Shown here: positions 53,239-61,995 of the stretch, piece by piece
Layout: each line of letters begins with the position of its first letter
Position numbering within the stretch: position 1 is the stretch's first letter
NCBI RefSeq assembly: GCF_014650435.1
Contig: NZ_BMUY01000002.1
Location: 434,001-498,000 of the forward strand
Direction of reading: 5' to 3'
Origin: Streptomyces tendae
GTDB taxonomy: Bacteria > Actinomycetota > Actinomycetes > Streptomycetales > Streptomycetaceae
DNA length: 64,000 nucleotides
Made by a program: the position numbers and the translations under genes
Notes under the pieces: model-generated
What the model was told of the DNA's origin: nothing
The model's input: only the letters and a program-made list of their open reading frames with translations
Database searches by the model: none

Positions 53239-53610
53239 ATGGCCCGGAACAAGGTCCTGACGCTCTGGACCACCATCGTCACCGCCTTCCTCGCGCTGTG
53301 CACGGCGCTCGGACTCATCACGACGACGGCCGCCGCGGCCGTACCGCAGACCAAGACGCAGAGCAACACCGAGAGCGCCTCGCCCGAGGCGGCACCCGCG
53401 GCCGCGGTCCCCCTGCCCCGGTCCCGAACCGGTTCCCTGCCCCCCACGATGAAGCAGCGCATCCGCGCCGAGGCCCACGGCGCGGCACCCAGTTGCCGCC
53501 ACCGTCCGCTCGCCGACGCCGCCGCGGCCACCGCCACGACCACCGGCCTCCCGTGCGACGACACCGTCGCCGAGCCTCGGGCCCAGCACACCATCCCGCT
53601 CCAGCGCTGA
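53239..53610 (+). CDS. Small exported protein, DUF6344-like
   Basis: A 123-residue protein with an N-terminal signal or anchor (VLTLWTTIVTAFLALCTALG, then TTTAAAAV) and a disordered Ala/Pro/Thr/Arg-rich remainder with one Cys pair (SCRHR, GLPCDD). It resembles a conserved Streptomyces family (possibly DUF6344) from the MARNKV start. The ATG at 53239 follows GTGAGGGG. Function unknown. Confidence 0.65.
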   Translation: MARNKVLTLWTTIVTAFLALCTALGLITTTAAAAVPQTKTQSNTESASPEAAPAAAVPLPRSRTGSLPPTMKQRIRAEAHGAAPSCRHRPLADAAAATATTTGLPCDDTVAEPRAQHTIPLQR

Positions 53611-53674
53611 GCGGCCCGCGCCACCCCCGACCCTGACGTAACGGCGATCTGCGTACCGCACCACACGCGAGAAA

Positions 53675-53706
53675 CGGCCCGGCAGCTCGACAGAGCAGCC
53701 GGGCCG
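53675..53706. terminator. Terminator after the small exported protein gene
   Basis: 9-bp GC stem CGGCCCGGC / GCCGGGCCG with a 14-nt loop that itself holds a GCTC/GAGC pair, 65 nt after the stop. Confidence 0.6.
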
Positions 53707-53829
53707 CCGCCGTGTGTGCCGGAACATGAACGAACAGGGAGGTCCCCGGTCGCACCTGACCGCCCCACCCCCACCTCCACCCCCACCCTCAACTCCTCAC
53801 AACCTCCCGAGGAGTCGTAGCCTGCGGCC

Positions 53830-54669
53830 ATGACCGAGGAGAGCGATCAGGGAAAGGTGGTGAGTGCCGCCGTGAACCGGCGCGTCACCATCCTCACGGC
53901 CGTCCACGGCCCCTCCGCCCCCTTCCTCCCCGAGGCATACGCCTCGCTGTGCGCACAGGAACTGCCCGCCGGCTGGGAGTGGCGCTGGGTGATCCAGGAG
54001 GACGGCCGTACGCGGGACGTCCGGCCGTACGTGCCCGACGACCCGCGGGTCGCGTTCCACCAGGGCCGCCACGGCCGGCAGGGCGGACCCGGGCTGGCAC
54101 GCACGATGGCCCTGGCCCACGCCGACGGCCCGTACGTGAAGGTGCTGGACGCCGACGACCGGCTCACTCCGGGCGCCCTGGCCCGCGACCTGGCCGCCCT
54201 GGAGGCCGACCCGTCGATCGGGTGGGCGACCTCGCGGGCCCTGGACCTCCTGCCCGACGGTTCGACGGCCGGCTTTCCCGGCGACCCGGCGCACGGGCCG
54301 ATCGAGCGCGGGGTGGTGCTCGACTTCTGGAAGGCGAACGCCTTCCGCGCCCAGGTCCACCCGGCGACGCTCCTCGTCCGGCGCGACCTGCTGCTCGCCC
54401 TCGGCGGCTGGATGGCCCTGCCCGCGTCCGAGGACACCGGTCTGCTGCTGGCGCTGGGGAGCGTGAGCCGGGGCTGGTTCTCGGCGGAGGTCGGTCTGCT
54501 GTACCGCAAGTGGGAGGGCCAGGAGACCGGCCGGCCGACCCACACCGACCCCGCGGAACGCACTGCCCGGATGGCGGTGGTGGAGGCCAGGGCGCGGGCG
54601 CTCGCGTCCTTCGGGTGGCGTCCGCCGGACGGTGCCGAGGGCTTCGACGGCCCGCGCGGGCGTGGCTGA
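53830..54669 (+). CDS. Family 2-type glycosyltransferase
   Basis: A 279-residue GT-A fold enzyme. VTILTAVHGPSAPFLPEAYA is the usual nucleotide-sugar strand. The DXD-like metal motif is in VKVLDADDRLTPGALARDL. HPATLLVRRDLLLALGGW, PASEDTGLL and an ending RKWEGQETGR complete the catalytic domain. No membrane span is visible, so it is a soluble transferase; donor and acceptor are unknown. It is convergent with the FkbM methyltransferase gene. Confidence 0.82.
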   Translation: MTEESDQGKVVSAAVNRRVTILTAVHGPSAPFLPEAYASLCAQELPAGWEWRWVIQEDGRTRDVRPYVPDDPRVAFHQGRHGRQGGPGLARTMALAHADGPYVKVLDADDRLTPGALARDLAALEADPSIGWATSRALDLLPDGSTAGFPGDPAHGPIERGVVLDFWKANAFRAQVHPATLLVRRDLLLALGGWMALPASEDTGLLLALGSVSRGWFSAEVGLLYRKWEGQETGRPTHTDPAERTARMAVVEARARALASFGWRPPDGAEGFDGPRGRG

Positions 54670-54692
54670 CGGGGGCCGGGAGCGCCGAGGGA

Positions 54693-55568
54693 TCAGGGCA
54701 GCCGTTCCGCGTCGACCCGGGAGAAGATCAGATCGCTCTCCTCGGTCACCGGCCCCCGCAGGCGGACCGGCGCCCGGGGCGCGCCGCGCAGTGCCGGGGG
54801 GTAGCTCCCGGGCGCGTAGTCGTTGGCCAGCCGGTAGACATGGAAACCGGCGTTCCGCATCACCGCCAGCAGGTCGTCGGCCCGGTCCCCGAGCCGGGAC
54901 ATGCGCTCGGGCGACACCTCCACCGTGATCTCCGCGTCGGGCCGCAGGGCACTCAGCAGCGGCGCGAGACCACGTACGACGCTCCCCTCGGCGCCCTCGA
55001 CGTCGATCTTGATCACCCGTGCGCTCGCGATCTCCGCCGCGTCGAGGAGCTCCGGCAGCGGCCGGGCCCGGGCCCGGAAGCTGGACTCCACCGGCCCGTC
55101 GTAAGGGACGATGCTGTTCGCCCCCGTGTTCCGTGAGCTGGCGAGCGCGAAGGTCAGCGTCCTGGCGCGGTCGGAGACGGCGGCGTTGAGCGCGCGGACG
55201 TTGCCGAGGGCGTTGAGCCGGACGTTGCGCACCAGGCTGCCGTGCAGGTCGGGCGACGCCTCGATCGCGACGACCCGGCCCTCGGCACCGACGAGCCGGG
55301 CGGCCAGGACGCTGAAGGCGCCGATGTTGGCCCCCACGTCGACGAAGCCGTCCCCCGGCCGCAGCCGACGCCGCAGCCAGCCCGTCAGGTGCGGCTCCCA
55401 GGCGCCGAAGAGGTACAGGTACCGCTGGATGAGGTCCTGCGTGTCCACGACGAACAGCTCGCCGGTCCGCGTTTCGACGACGGCCCGGCGGGGGTGCTCA
55501 CGCAGCCGCGGGTTCAGCCAGCGCGTGGCGAGGGCCGCCTTCCCGAAGGTTCCGGGGCCGCCCCGCAC
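54693..55568 (-). CDS. FkbM-family methyltransferase
   Basis: At least 291 residues. An AdoMet-binding domain has GDGFVDVGANIGAFSVLAA (motif I), VVAIEASPDLHGSLVRNV, NTGANSIVPYD, VIKIDVEGAEGSVVRGL and ITVEVSPERM, the signature order of FkbM O-methyltransferases. The start is unclear: GTG 55568 lacks a ribosome site, whereas a CTG at 55640 would overlap the ferredoxin stop (CTGA) just after GGAAGGG and give 315 residues. Either way it is coupled or co-transcribed with the ferredoxin gene. Substrate unknown. Confidence 0.82.
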   Translation of the reverse strand: MRGGPGTFGKAALATRWLNPRLREHPRRAVVETRTGELFVVDTQDLIQRYLYLFGAWEPHLTGWLRRRLRPGDGFVDVGANIGAFSVLAARLVGAEGRVVAIEASPDLHGSLVRNVRLNALGNVRALNAAVSDRARTLTFALASSRNTGANSIVPYDGPVESSFRARARPLPELLDAAEIASARVIKIDVEGAEGSVVRGLAPLLSALRPDAEITVEVSPERMSRLGDRADDLLAVMRNAGFHVYRLANDYAPGSYPPALRGAPRAPVRLRGPVTEESDLIFSRVDAERLP

Positions 55569-55636
55569 GTACCGGACGGCGAGGCCGACCAGGGCCTCGG
55601 TGGCGGCGGCACCCGGCCCGCCCCGGGGGATCGGCG

Positions 55637-55843
55637 TCAGAACCCTTCCGTTTCCGCGCGCGCGATGGTGATCGCGGCGGACGGACACCCCTCGGCCGCC
55701 TCCCGCACCCGGGGAGCGTCGACGTCGTGCTCCCGGCCGGGTATGACCGCGCCGAGGCCGTCCACCTGGGTGAAGACGGCAGGGGCCCGGTGGACGCAGT
55801 CTCCGGAGCCGTAACACTGCTCGGGGTCGACGGAGATCCTCAT
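55637..55843 (-). CDS. Single-cluster ferredoxin (3Fe-4S type)
   Basis: A 68-residue ferredoxin: MRISVDPEQCYGSGDCVHRAP, then AAEGCPSAAI. The spacing C-x5-C with a distal CP is that of the [3Fe-4S] ferredoxins that supply electrons to cytochrome P450s; the usual middle Cys is replaced by Gly. No P450 gene is next to it, so its partner is elsewhere. The ATG start at 55843 lies downstream of a long hairpin. Confidence 0.88.
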   Translation of the reverse strand: MRISVDPEQCYGSGDCVHRAPAVFTQVDGLGAVIPGREHDVDAPRVREAAEGCPSAAITIARAETEGF

Positions 55844-56282
55844 GCGCACTCCAGCGGCGGTCGGTGGCGGAGCCTTCACGACCTGCCTGCCCATGGAGCG
55901 GCGCGTTGAATCCGCCCTGCCCGCTCGTCCGTCGCTCCCGCGGGACACGTGCGCGTCGGCATGGTTTGGCTCCGGTCCCTCCCCTCGTGGGGACCGGTGC
56001 CAAACCATGCCGGCGCCGTTCTTCGCGGGCGGGGCGGGCCGGGTCGGGAGGGACGGGCCACCGAAAGCTGACCGAGAACATGCGGCCTCATGGGGTGGCT
56101 CTCCGAGTACTGAGCCGCTGACCTGTCCGGGTGCCGCGGGGCCGCCTCGCCACTGCGACGCGATCCTGCCACCCGCGGTCGCCGCAGAGGAGGTTCCGGT
56201 TTCATACGACCCCGGTAGCCGCAGGTCAGCCGTATAGAGTGAGTTTTCCGGTCCGGACGTCCAGGTGCGGGGGAAGTAAGGA
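55844..56282. promoter_or_regulatory. Divergent promoter region with a long hairpin
   Basis: About 440 bp between the ferredoxin and nSTAND genes without a supported gene. It contains the 22-bp-stem hairpin at 55958-56011 and a TATAGA element near 56235 that could be the -10 box of the rightward gene. Confidence 0.45.
55958..56011. repeat. 22-bp near-perfect inverted repeat upstream of the ferredoxin gene
   Basis: Arms 55958-55979 and 55990-56011 start GGCATGGTTTGGC and end GCCAAACCATGCC, with one mismatch and a 10-nt loop. If transcribed leftwards it sits in the ferredoxin leader, about 115 nt before the start codon. It could be an attenuator, operator or remnant of a small mobile element. 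Confidence 0.75.
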
Positions 56283-59200
56283 GTGGAGACCTTGAGTTTC
56301 GACTCAGGGGCACGCACGGCCTTCGCAGAACGCCTCGCACTGCTGTACAGGGAGGCCGGCAACCCTCCCCTCAAACGTGTGTCCGAGGCCGTCGTCCGGC
56401 TCCAGCGGGTCGACGAACGAGGGCGGCCCGTACAGGTCTCCGCCCAGCGGATCAGCGACTGGCGGCGGGCCAAGAACGTGCCCGCCCAGTTTCCCGCCCT
56501 CGCGGCCGTCCTGCACGTCCTCATACCCCAGGCGCGGCGCGCACGGCCCGTACCGGTCTCCGCCGGCCTGTACGACCTGGTCCAGTGGCAGCGCCTGTGG
56601 GAGCGGGCGGTGGCCGACCCGACCGGTGAACGCCCCGCGCCGCCCGCGGCCGCGGAACAGCCCCCCGCCGAGGCTCCGGCGGCCCCCGGCGGGGTCTGTC
56701 CCTACCGGGGACTGGCCGCCTACCGCCGGCAGGACGCCGACTGGTTCTTCGGACGGGACCGGAGCACCCGGGCACTGGTCGCCCAGCTCCACGCGACGCG
56801 CGAGAGCGGCGGCCTGGTCATGCTCGTGGGCGCCTCCGGGGCCGGGAAGTCCTCCCTGCTGAACGCCGGCCTGGTGCCCGCCCTGCGCACCGGTACGCCG
56901 GACGCCTGGGACGGTCCGTCCGGACGAGTGCTCCAGTTCGTGCCGGGGGCCGACCCGCTCGGCGAGCTGACCCGCCTGGTACCGCGGCTCGCGCCCGTCG
57001 TCGGCGCCATAAGAGAGGCGGCGGCCCGGGAGACGTCGTCCCCGGAGCCGGACTCCCCCGGAGCCCGCCCGACGGGTGACCCACAGGCGGAGGGCACCAC
57101 CAGGGACGCCTGCGCGGCGCGGGCGGCATGGGCGGCATGGGCGGCGGCATCCACGGAGGGCCCGCAGGGCCCGGGCGCCCCTCCGGTCGTCATCGTGGAC
57201 CAGTTCGAGGAGCTCTTCACCCTCTGCGCCGACGAGGCGGACCGGCGCGTGTTCATCCGGCTGCTCCAGGCCGCCTGCACACCCGGCGCCGACGGGAACC
57301 CGCCGCCCGTGCTGGTGACCCTGGGCGTACGCGCCGACTTCTACGACCGGTGCCTGCGGTATCCCGAGCTGGCCGACGCGCTGCAGCACCGGCACATGGT
57401 GCTCGGGCCGCTGACCACCGCGGAACTGCGCGAGGCCGTGACCGCTCCCGCCAGGGCCGTCGGCATGGAACTCGAACCGGGACTCGCCGAGCTGATCATC
57501 CGCGAGGTGAGCACCGACGGCCCGCAGGGCGCACACGACGCGGGCGTGCTGCCGCTCCTCTCCCACGCCCTGCTCGCGACCTGGCAGCGGCGCAAGGCGG
57601 GCCGGCTGACCCTGGCCGGGTACCGCGCGGCCGGCGGCATCCAGGGTGCGGTGGCCGCGACCGCCGAGCGGGCCTGGTCCGGTCTCGACCCGGCGGCCCG
57701 CACGGCCGCGCGGCTGCTGCTGCTCAGGCTGGTCCGGCTGAGCGAGGACACCCAGGCCACCCGCAGGCGCAGCACCCGGCGCCGACTGGCCGAGGAGTCG
57801 GGGGACCCGGACAAGACCGAGGAGTCCCTCGAAGCCCTGGTGCGGGCCCGGCTGGTGACGCTCGACGCGGACACGGTGGAGATCACCCACGAGGCGCTGC
57901 TGCACGCCTGGCCCCGGCTGCGCGACTGGATCGACGACGACCGCGCCGGAAACCTGCTGCGCCAGCGGCTGGAGGAGGACGGCCTGGCCTGGGAGGAGTC
58001 GGACCGCGACCCCGCTCTCCTCTACCGGGGCTCCCGGCTGGCGCAGGCGGGCGGCTGGGCGAAGTCGGCCGACGACGCCCTGCTGACCCGCAGCGCGGTG
58101 GAGTTCCTGGCCGCCGCCGTCCGGCTGCGCCGGCGCACCGTCATGATCAGCCGTGCCGCGGTGTCGGCGCTGGTCGTCCTGGCCCTGCTGGCCGTCGGTT
58201 CGGCGGTGCTCGCCTGGCAGCAGCGCAACGACGCCGTGTTCGAGCAGGTGGTCGCCGAGGCGGACCGGGTCGAGGACACGGACCCTTCCCTGTCGGCCCA
58301 GCTCGACCTGGCCGCACACCGTCTGCGCCCGGACGACGAGGACGTCAGGAACCGGCTGATCTCGATCGTGAACGCACCTCTGGCCACCCCGCTCCTCGGG
58401 CACACGGGCGCCGTCTACCTCACCTCGTTCAGCCCCGACGGACGGACCCTGGCGACGGCCAGCTACGACCGGACCGTCCGCCTCTGGGACGTCACCGACC
58501 CCGCCCGGCCGAAGCAGCTGGGAAAGCCGCTCACCGGACACACGAGCTGGGTGAGCACCGCGGTGTTCAGCCCGGACGGCCGCACCCTGGCCAGCGCATC
58601 GGACGACGGCACGATCCGGCTCTGGGACGTGCGGGACCCGCGCCGTCCGCGCCCGCTCGGCGCTCCCCTGACCGGCCGCGGCGGCACCGTCTACCTGCTC
58701 GCCTTCAGCCCCGACGGCCGCACCCTGGCCTCCGCCCACGACGACCACGCCGTCCGCCTGTGGAACGTGGCCGACCCGCGCGCCCCCGAGGCGCTCGACA
58801 CCCTGACCGGGTCCACCGCGGCGGTGCGCTCGGTGGCCTTCAGCCCCGACGGCCACACGCTCGCGGCCGGCGGCGACGACGACGAGGTGCGGCTCTGGGA
58901 CGTCGCGGACCCGCGCCGCCCCGAGCCGGTCGGCGCACCGCTCGTCGGCCACAGCGCTCTGGTGCACTCCGTGGCGTTCAGCCCCGACGGCCGCACCCTC
59001 GCCAGCGGCAGCGCGGACGACACCGTACGGCTCTGGGACGTCACCGACCCCGCCGGGGCGAAGCCCGTCGGCGCACCGCTCACCGGTCACAGCGGACCCG
59101 TCTGGGCGGTGGCGTTCAGCCCCGACGGCGACATGCTCGCCGCCAGCAGCGCGGACAGCACGGCGAGCCTGTGGAACATCAGCGACCCGGCCTACCCCTC

Positions 59201-60377
59201 GCAGATCGGCGTGCCCCTGGCCGGAGGCAGCGGCGAGATGTACGCCCTCGGCTTCAGCCCCGACGGCCACACCCTCGCCACCGGCAGCGGCGACAGCAAG
59301 GTCCGCCTGTGGTCGCTGCCGACGTCGGACATGATCGGCCGTATCGGAGCCTTCCGCCCGGACGGGCGGGTACTGGCCACGGCGGCCCGCGACGGCCGGG
59401 TCCGGCTGTGGAACGTGGCGGACCCCGCCCGGCCCGTGTCGCTGAGCGCCCCCTTCACACCGGGGGAGGGAGACATACGGTCCCTGGTGTTCTCCCCGGA
59501 CGGCGAGACACTCGCGGTGCTCGTGGGGGGCCGCGCGCTGCAGCTGTGGGACGTCACGGACCCGGCCCGGCCCCGGGCACACGGACCGCCCGTGGCCCTG
59601 CGCACCCGGTACGCCGGCCCCGACACGCTGGCGTTCAGCCCCGACGGCCGCACCCTGGCCACGGCCCACGACGACCGCACCATCCAGCTGTGGAACGCCG
59701 AGGACCGCGCCCACCCCCGCCGTCTGGGCGACCCGCTCACCGGCCACACGGGCTACGTGAACACGCTCGCGTTCAGCCCGGACGGCCGCACCCTGGCCAG
59801 CGGCGGCGCCGACGACGCCGTACGCCTCTGGGACGTCACCGATCCCGCGCACGCCACCCGCCTCGGCGTACCCCGTACCGGGCACCTGGGGCCCGTCAAC
59901 GTCCTCGCCTACAGCCCCGACGGCCGCACCCTGGCCAGCGGCAGCGACGACGGCACGGTCCGGCTCTGGGACGTCACCGCCCCCGCCGAGGCGTCCGGGG
60001 GCGAGGACGGAGGCGGGACCACGCTCGCCGGACACACCGACTCGGTGGTCTCGCTGACGTTCAGCCGGGACGGCGCCACCCTGGCCAGCGGCGCCAACGA
60101 CAACACGGTCCGGCTCTGGAACGTCACCGACCCCGCCGAGGCCGCCCCCATCGGCCAGGCGATGAGCCCCAACGCCAAGACGGGCACCTTCCTGTCCTTC
60201 AGCCCCGTGCACCACATGCTCGGGGTCTCCAGCGGCACGGACACCGTCCGGCTGTGGAGCCTGGGCGTGGACGACGCCATCGACCGGATCTGCTCGGCCA
60301 CCCGGGGTGTGCTGACCGAGGAGAAGTGGCACGAGTACCTGCCGCGCCTGGACTACGAGCCGCCGTGCGACCGGTGA
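56283..60377 (+). CDS. Giant nSTAND ATPase with 14 WD40 repeats
   Basis: A 1364-residue signal-transduction NTPase. Residues 1-110 look like a helix-turn-helix-type effector or DNA-binding region (RVSEAVVRLQRVDERGRPVQ then VSAQRISDWRRAKNVPAQFP). The nSTAND1 NTPase begins CPYRGLAAYRRQDADWFFGR, has Walker A GASGAGKSS and Walker B VVIVDQFEELF, and continues with LGVRADFYDRC, GVLPLLSHALLATW and EITHEALLHAWPRL. One span (VSALVVLALLAVGSAVLAW, about 625-645) separates it from 14 WD40 blades of the FSPDGRTLASGSxDxTVRLWDV type, enough for two seven-bladed propellers. STAND proteins switch on when ligands bind their repeats. GTG start at 56283; the ribosome site is unclear. Confidence 0.9.
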   Translation: METLSFDSGARTAFAERLALLYREAGNPPLKRVSEAVVRLQRVDERGRPVQVSAQRISDWRRAKNVPAQFPALAAVLHVLIPQARRARPVPVSAGLYDLVQWQRLWERAVADPTGERPAPPAAAEQPPAEAPAAPGGVCPYRGLAAYRRQDADWFFGRDRSTRALVAQLHATRESGGLVMLVGASGAGKSSLLNAGLVPALRTGTPDAWDGPSGRVLQFVPGADPLGELTRLVPRLAPVVGAIREAAARETSSPEPDSPGARPTGDPQAEGTTRDACAARAAWAAWAAASTEGPQGPGAPPVVIVDQFEELFTLCADEADRRVFIRLLQAACTPGADGNPPPVLVTLGVRADFYDRCLRYPELADALQHRHMVLGPLTTAELREAVTAPARAVGMELEPGLAELIIREVSTDGPQGAHDAGVLPLLSHALLATWQRRKAGRLTLAGYRAAGGIQGAVAATAERAWSGLDPAARTAARLLLLRLVRLSEDTQATRRRSTRRRLAEESGDPDKTEESLEALVRARLVTLDADTVEITHEALLHAWPRLRDWIDDDRAGNLLRQRLEEDGLAWEESDRDPALLYRGSRLAQAGGWAKSADDALLTRSAVEFLAAAVRLRRRTVMISRAAVSALVVLALLAVGSAVLAWQQRNDAVFEQVVAEADRVEDTDPSLSAQLDLAAHRLRPDDEDVRNRLISIVNAPLATPLLGHTGAVYLTSFSPDGRTLATASYDRTVRLWDVTDPARPKQLGKPLTGHTSWVSTAVFSPDGRTLASASDDGTIRLWDVRDPRRPRPLGAPLTGRGGTVYLLAFSPDGRTLASAHDDHAVRLWNVADPRAPEALDTLTGSTAAVRSVAFSPDGHTLAAGGDDDEVRLWDVADPRRPEPVGAPLVGHSALVHSVAFSPDGRTLASGSADDTVRLWDVTDPAGAKPVGAPLTGHSGPVWAVAFSPDGDMLAASSADSTASLWNISDPAYPSQIGVPLAGGSGEMYALGFSPDGHTLATGSGDSKVRLWSLPTSDMIGRIGAFRPDGRVLATAARDGRVRLWNVADPARPVSLSAPFTPGEGDIRSLVFSPDGETLAVLVGGRALQLWDVTDPARPRAHGPPVALRTRYAGPDTLAFSPDGRTLATAHDDRTIQLWNAEDRAHPRRLGDPLTGHTGYVNTLAFSPDGRTLASGGADDAVRLWDVTDPAHATRLGVPRTGHLGPVNVLAYSPDGRTLASGSDDGTVRLWDVTAPAEASGGEDGGGTTLAGHTDSVVSLTFSRDGATLASGANDNTVRLWNVTDPAEAAPIGQAMSPNAKTGTFLSFSPVHHMLGVSSGTDTVRLWSLGVDDAIDRICSATRGVLTEEKWHEYLPRLDYEPPCDR

Positions 60378-60473
60378 AACCCCCACCGGCTACGTGATCC
60401 CTGTCACATCATCGACACCCGACCGACCAGTCGGCACCCACCGGCCACCCGGCCTTGTTAGCCTTGGCCACAG

Positions 60474-60517
60474 CCCGACCGCTGGCGCATCCCCCGTCGC
60501 CAGCGGTCGGGTCTTTT
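60474..60517 (+). terminator. Strong rho-independent terminator
   Basis: Perfect 14-bp stem (CCCGACCGCTGGCG and complement) with a 10-nt loop, followed by TCTTTT. About 100 nt after the nSTAND gene. Confidence 0.85.
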
Positions 60518-60583
60518 CCTGCCCACCGCAAGGCCCCGCGGACGCAACGAACCCCACCGACACAGCGGACGACCCGAACGCCA

Positions 60584-60615
60584 AAGACCCCCAACCGCTA
60601 CCGGTTGGGGGTCTT
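60584..60615 (-). terminator. Terminator beside the tRNA-Ile 3' end
   Basis: Perfect 14-bp stem (AAGACCCCCAACCG and complement) with loop CTAC, 5 nt beyond the tRNA CCA end, where a tRNA-Ile terminator belongs. Confidence 0.85.
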
Positions 60616-60620
60616 CGTGC

Positions 60621-60665
60621 TGGTGGGGCTAACAGGATTTGAACCTGTGGCCTCATCCTTATCAG
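60621..60665 (-). other. 3' half of tRNA-Ile(GAT): attachment site of an integrative element
   Basis: On the minus strand these 45 nt read CTGATAAGGATG (anticodon loop with GAT, and the 3' side of its stem), then variable loop, a full T-arm with GTTCAAATC and the acceptor 3' strand TAGCCCCACCA with encoded CCA. Upstream of the loop the bases (TCGAC) cannot pair with GGATG, and no D-arm or 5' acceptor follows. A tRNA cut precisely at the anticodon loop is the classic result of tyrosine-recombinase integration. The intact tRNA should lie at the other end of the element, right of this window. Confidence 0.85.
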
Positions 60666-60814
60666 GTCGATCACTTACCACAGTGAGGTCGCAAAAGCCC
60701 GTAGCTGGACGGTGGCCGACGGTTGCCGAGGATCGCTACCGTCCGAGCCAGTTCGCTGTTGTTGGTGTCAGACGTTGATGTCAGGCAGGCGCCGGAGCTT
60801 GACAGAAGCAACCC

Positions 60815-61954
60815 TCACATCCTCCGCTGCATGGGTTGGTCGACCCGACGAGATGGGGCGCTCTCTTCTTCCGAAGTGATCAGCTTAAGTGCTGGTCGCA
60901 CAGGCAGAGAGCGAAGTCCTTCGCCTCCTTGAGCAGTCAACGTCAGACCGAACACCAGTTTACTTAGTTCTTCAGAACGCACACATAGCTCATCAGCAAT
61001 ATCAGCTGGACTCACTCCACGTGACCTTAGGGACTTGAAAACCTTCTCGAATACTTGCGATGTTTCACGGCGAATTCCGCCGGGTTCACCGCTTCGATAA
61101 CCGCGCTTACTGAGTTCAACAACGAGACTGCGATATTGCCAATCAGATAGCATTTCCAGATCGTGAAGCCTATATGTGAGCGCTAGGGCCGCCACCTTCC
61201 AAATCTTCCGCCCCTTGAGCACTTGATCTAGGAAGGCACCCTTGGGCATGTGCGCAACTACACTCCGGCGAGGCATGAGAAAGGAACTCGCGAACGCGTT
61301 TGCTTCCTGTTCAGCCTCGGCTCCCGCTAGGCTGCGAACTGGGCCATGCATGACAAGGTGCCCCAGTTCATGGGCGGCATCGAACCGACTTCGCTCGGCC
61401 GACTTGAGCGTATTAAGGAATACAAACGGGGATCCGTCGTGCCAGAATGAGAAGGCATCAATCTCTGCATATTCAGGCGCGAGACTAAATACCCTCACAC
61501 CCTTGGACTCAAGCAAATGAACCATATTGGAAATGGGGGCCTGCCCCAGCCCCCATCGAGAGCGCACCATCTCTGCAGCACTCTCGGGGTCAGGCTTGTC
61601 AAGGGATGGCAGATCAGCAACTGGCAACCTGAAGCGTGCGGAGATTATTCCTTGAAGTTCGACTGCCAGTCGACCGACCGATAGGGCAACGTCGCGGCGC
61701 CCGGCGGTAAGTTTACTGCGGGCGCGAAATGCGACGGCCTCGGATGGAATTTCTTCGACCTCGACACCCGTGAAGAACCCAGAGGGGAAGCCTAGGGCAT
61801 CTGAGATCTTGTTGAGAGTGTCACTCGACGGGCGCTGCCTGCCGTGCTCGTAGTTGGAGAGACTTTGGGCGCTTACGCCCACCCTGCGCGCAAGCTCCAC
61901 GATGGTCATGCCGCGTCGCTTTCGCGCTAGTGTCAGCCGCGATGGTGTAACCAT
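60815..61954 (-). CDS. XRE repressor fused to ImmA/IrrE metalloprotease
   Basis: A 379-residue regulator. The N-terminal helix-turn-helix (MTIVELARRVGVSAQSLSNY, then EHGRQRPSSDTLNKISDALG) is an XRE domain of residues 6-60. The ImmA/IrrE zinc-protease domain has HELGH at 195-199 and the third-ligand helix EQEANAFASSFLMP (215-228), all intact. The C-terminal region of about 130 residues is helical. Such proteins hold mobile elements quiescent and cut or release a repressor after DNA damage. ATG 61954 follows GGAGAG. Codon use is less GC-biased than that of the core genes to the left, fitting foreign origin. Confidence 0.9.
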   Translation of the reverse strand: MVTPSRLTLARKRRGMTIVELARRVGVSAQSLSNYEHGRQRPSSDTLNKISDALGFPSGFFTGVEVEEIPSEAVAFRARSKLTAGRRDVALSVGRLAVELQGIISARFRLPVADLPSLDKPDPESAAEMVRSRWGLGQAPISNMVHLLESKGVRVFSLAPEYAEIDAFSFWHDGSPFVFLNTLKSAERSRFDAAHELGHLVMHGPVRSLAGAEAEQEANAFASSFLMPRRSVVAHMPKGAFLDQVLKGRKIWKVAALALTYRLHDLEMLSDWQYRSLVVELSKRGYRSGEPGGIRRETSQVFEKVFKSLRSRGVSPADIADELCVRSEELSKLVFGLTLTAQGGEGLRSLPVRPALKLITSEEESAPSRRVDQPMQRRM

Positions 61955-61995
61955 GCGATCTTCTCTCCACCCAGTTGCGGGAGCTGCCAATCTGG

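Noticed and set aside
53239..55843. Glycosyltransferase, FkbM methyltransferase and ferredoxin as a secondary-metabolite cluster
   Set aside because: No core biosynthetic enzyme is present and the genes are on opposing strands, so a cluster is not supported.
56304..60386. 1360-codon open frame opposite the nSTAND-WD40 gene
   Set aside because: Shadow of the WD40 repeats; it has no domain of its own and follows the GC pattern of the coding strand.
61060..61080. Third parS-like sequence (TGTTTCACGGCG)
   Set aside because: Only the left half matches the palindrome; it lies inside the XRE-ImmA coding sequence.
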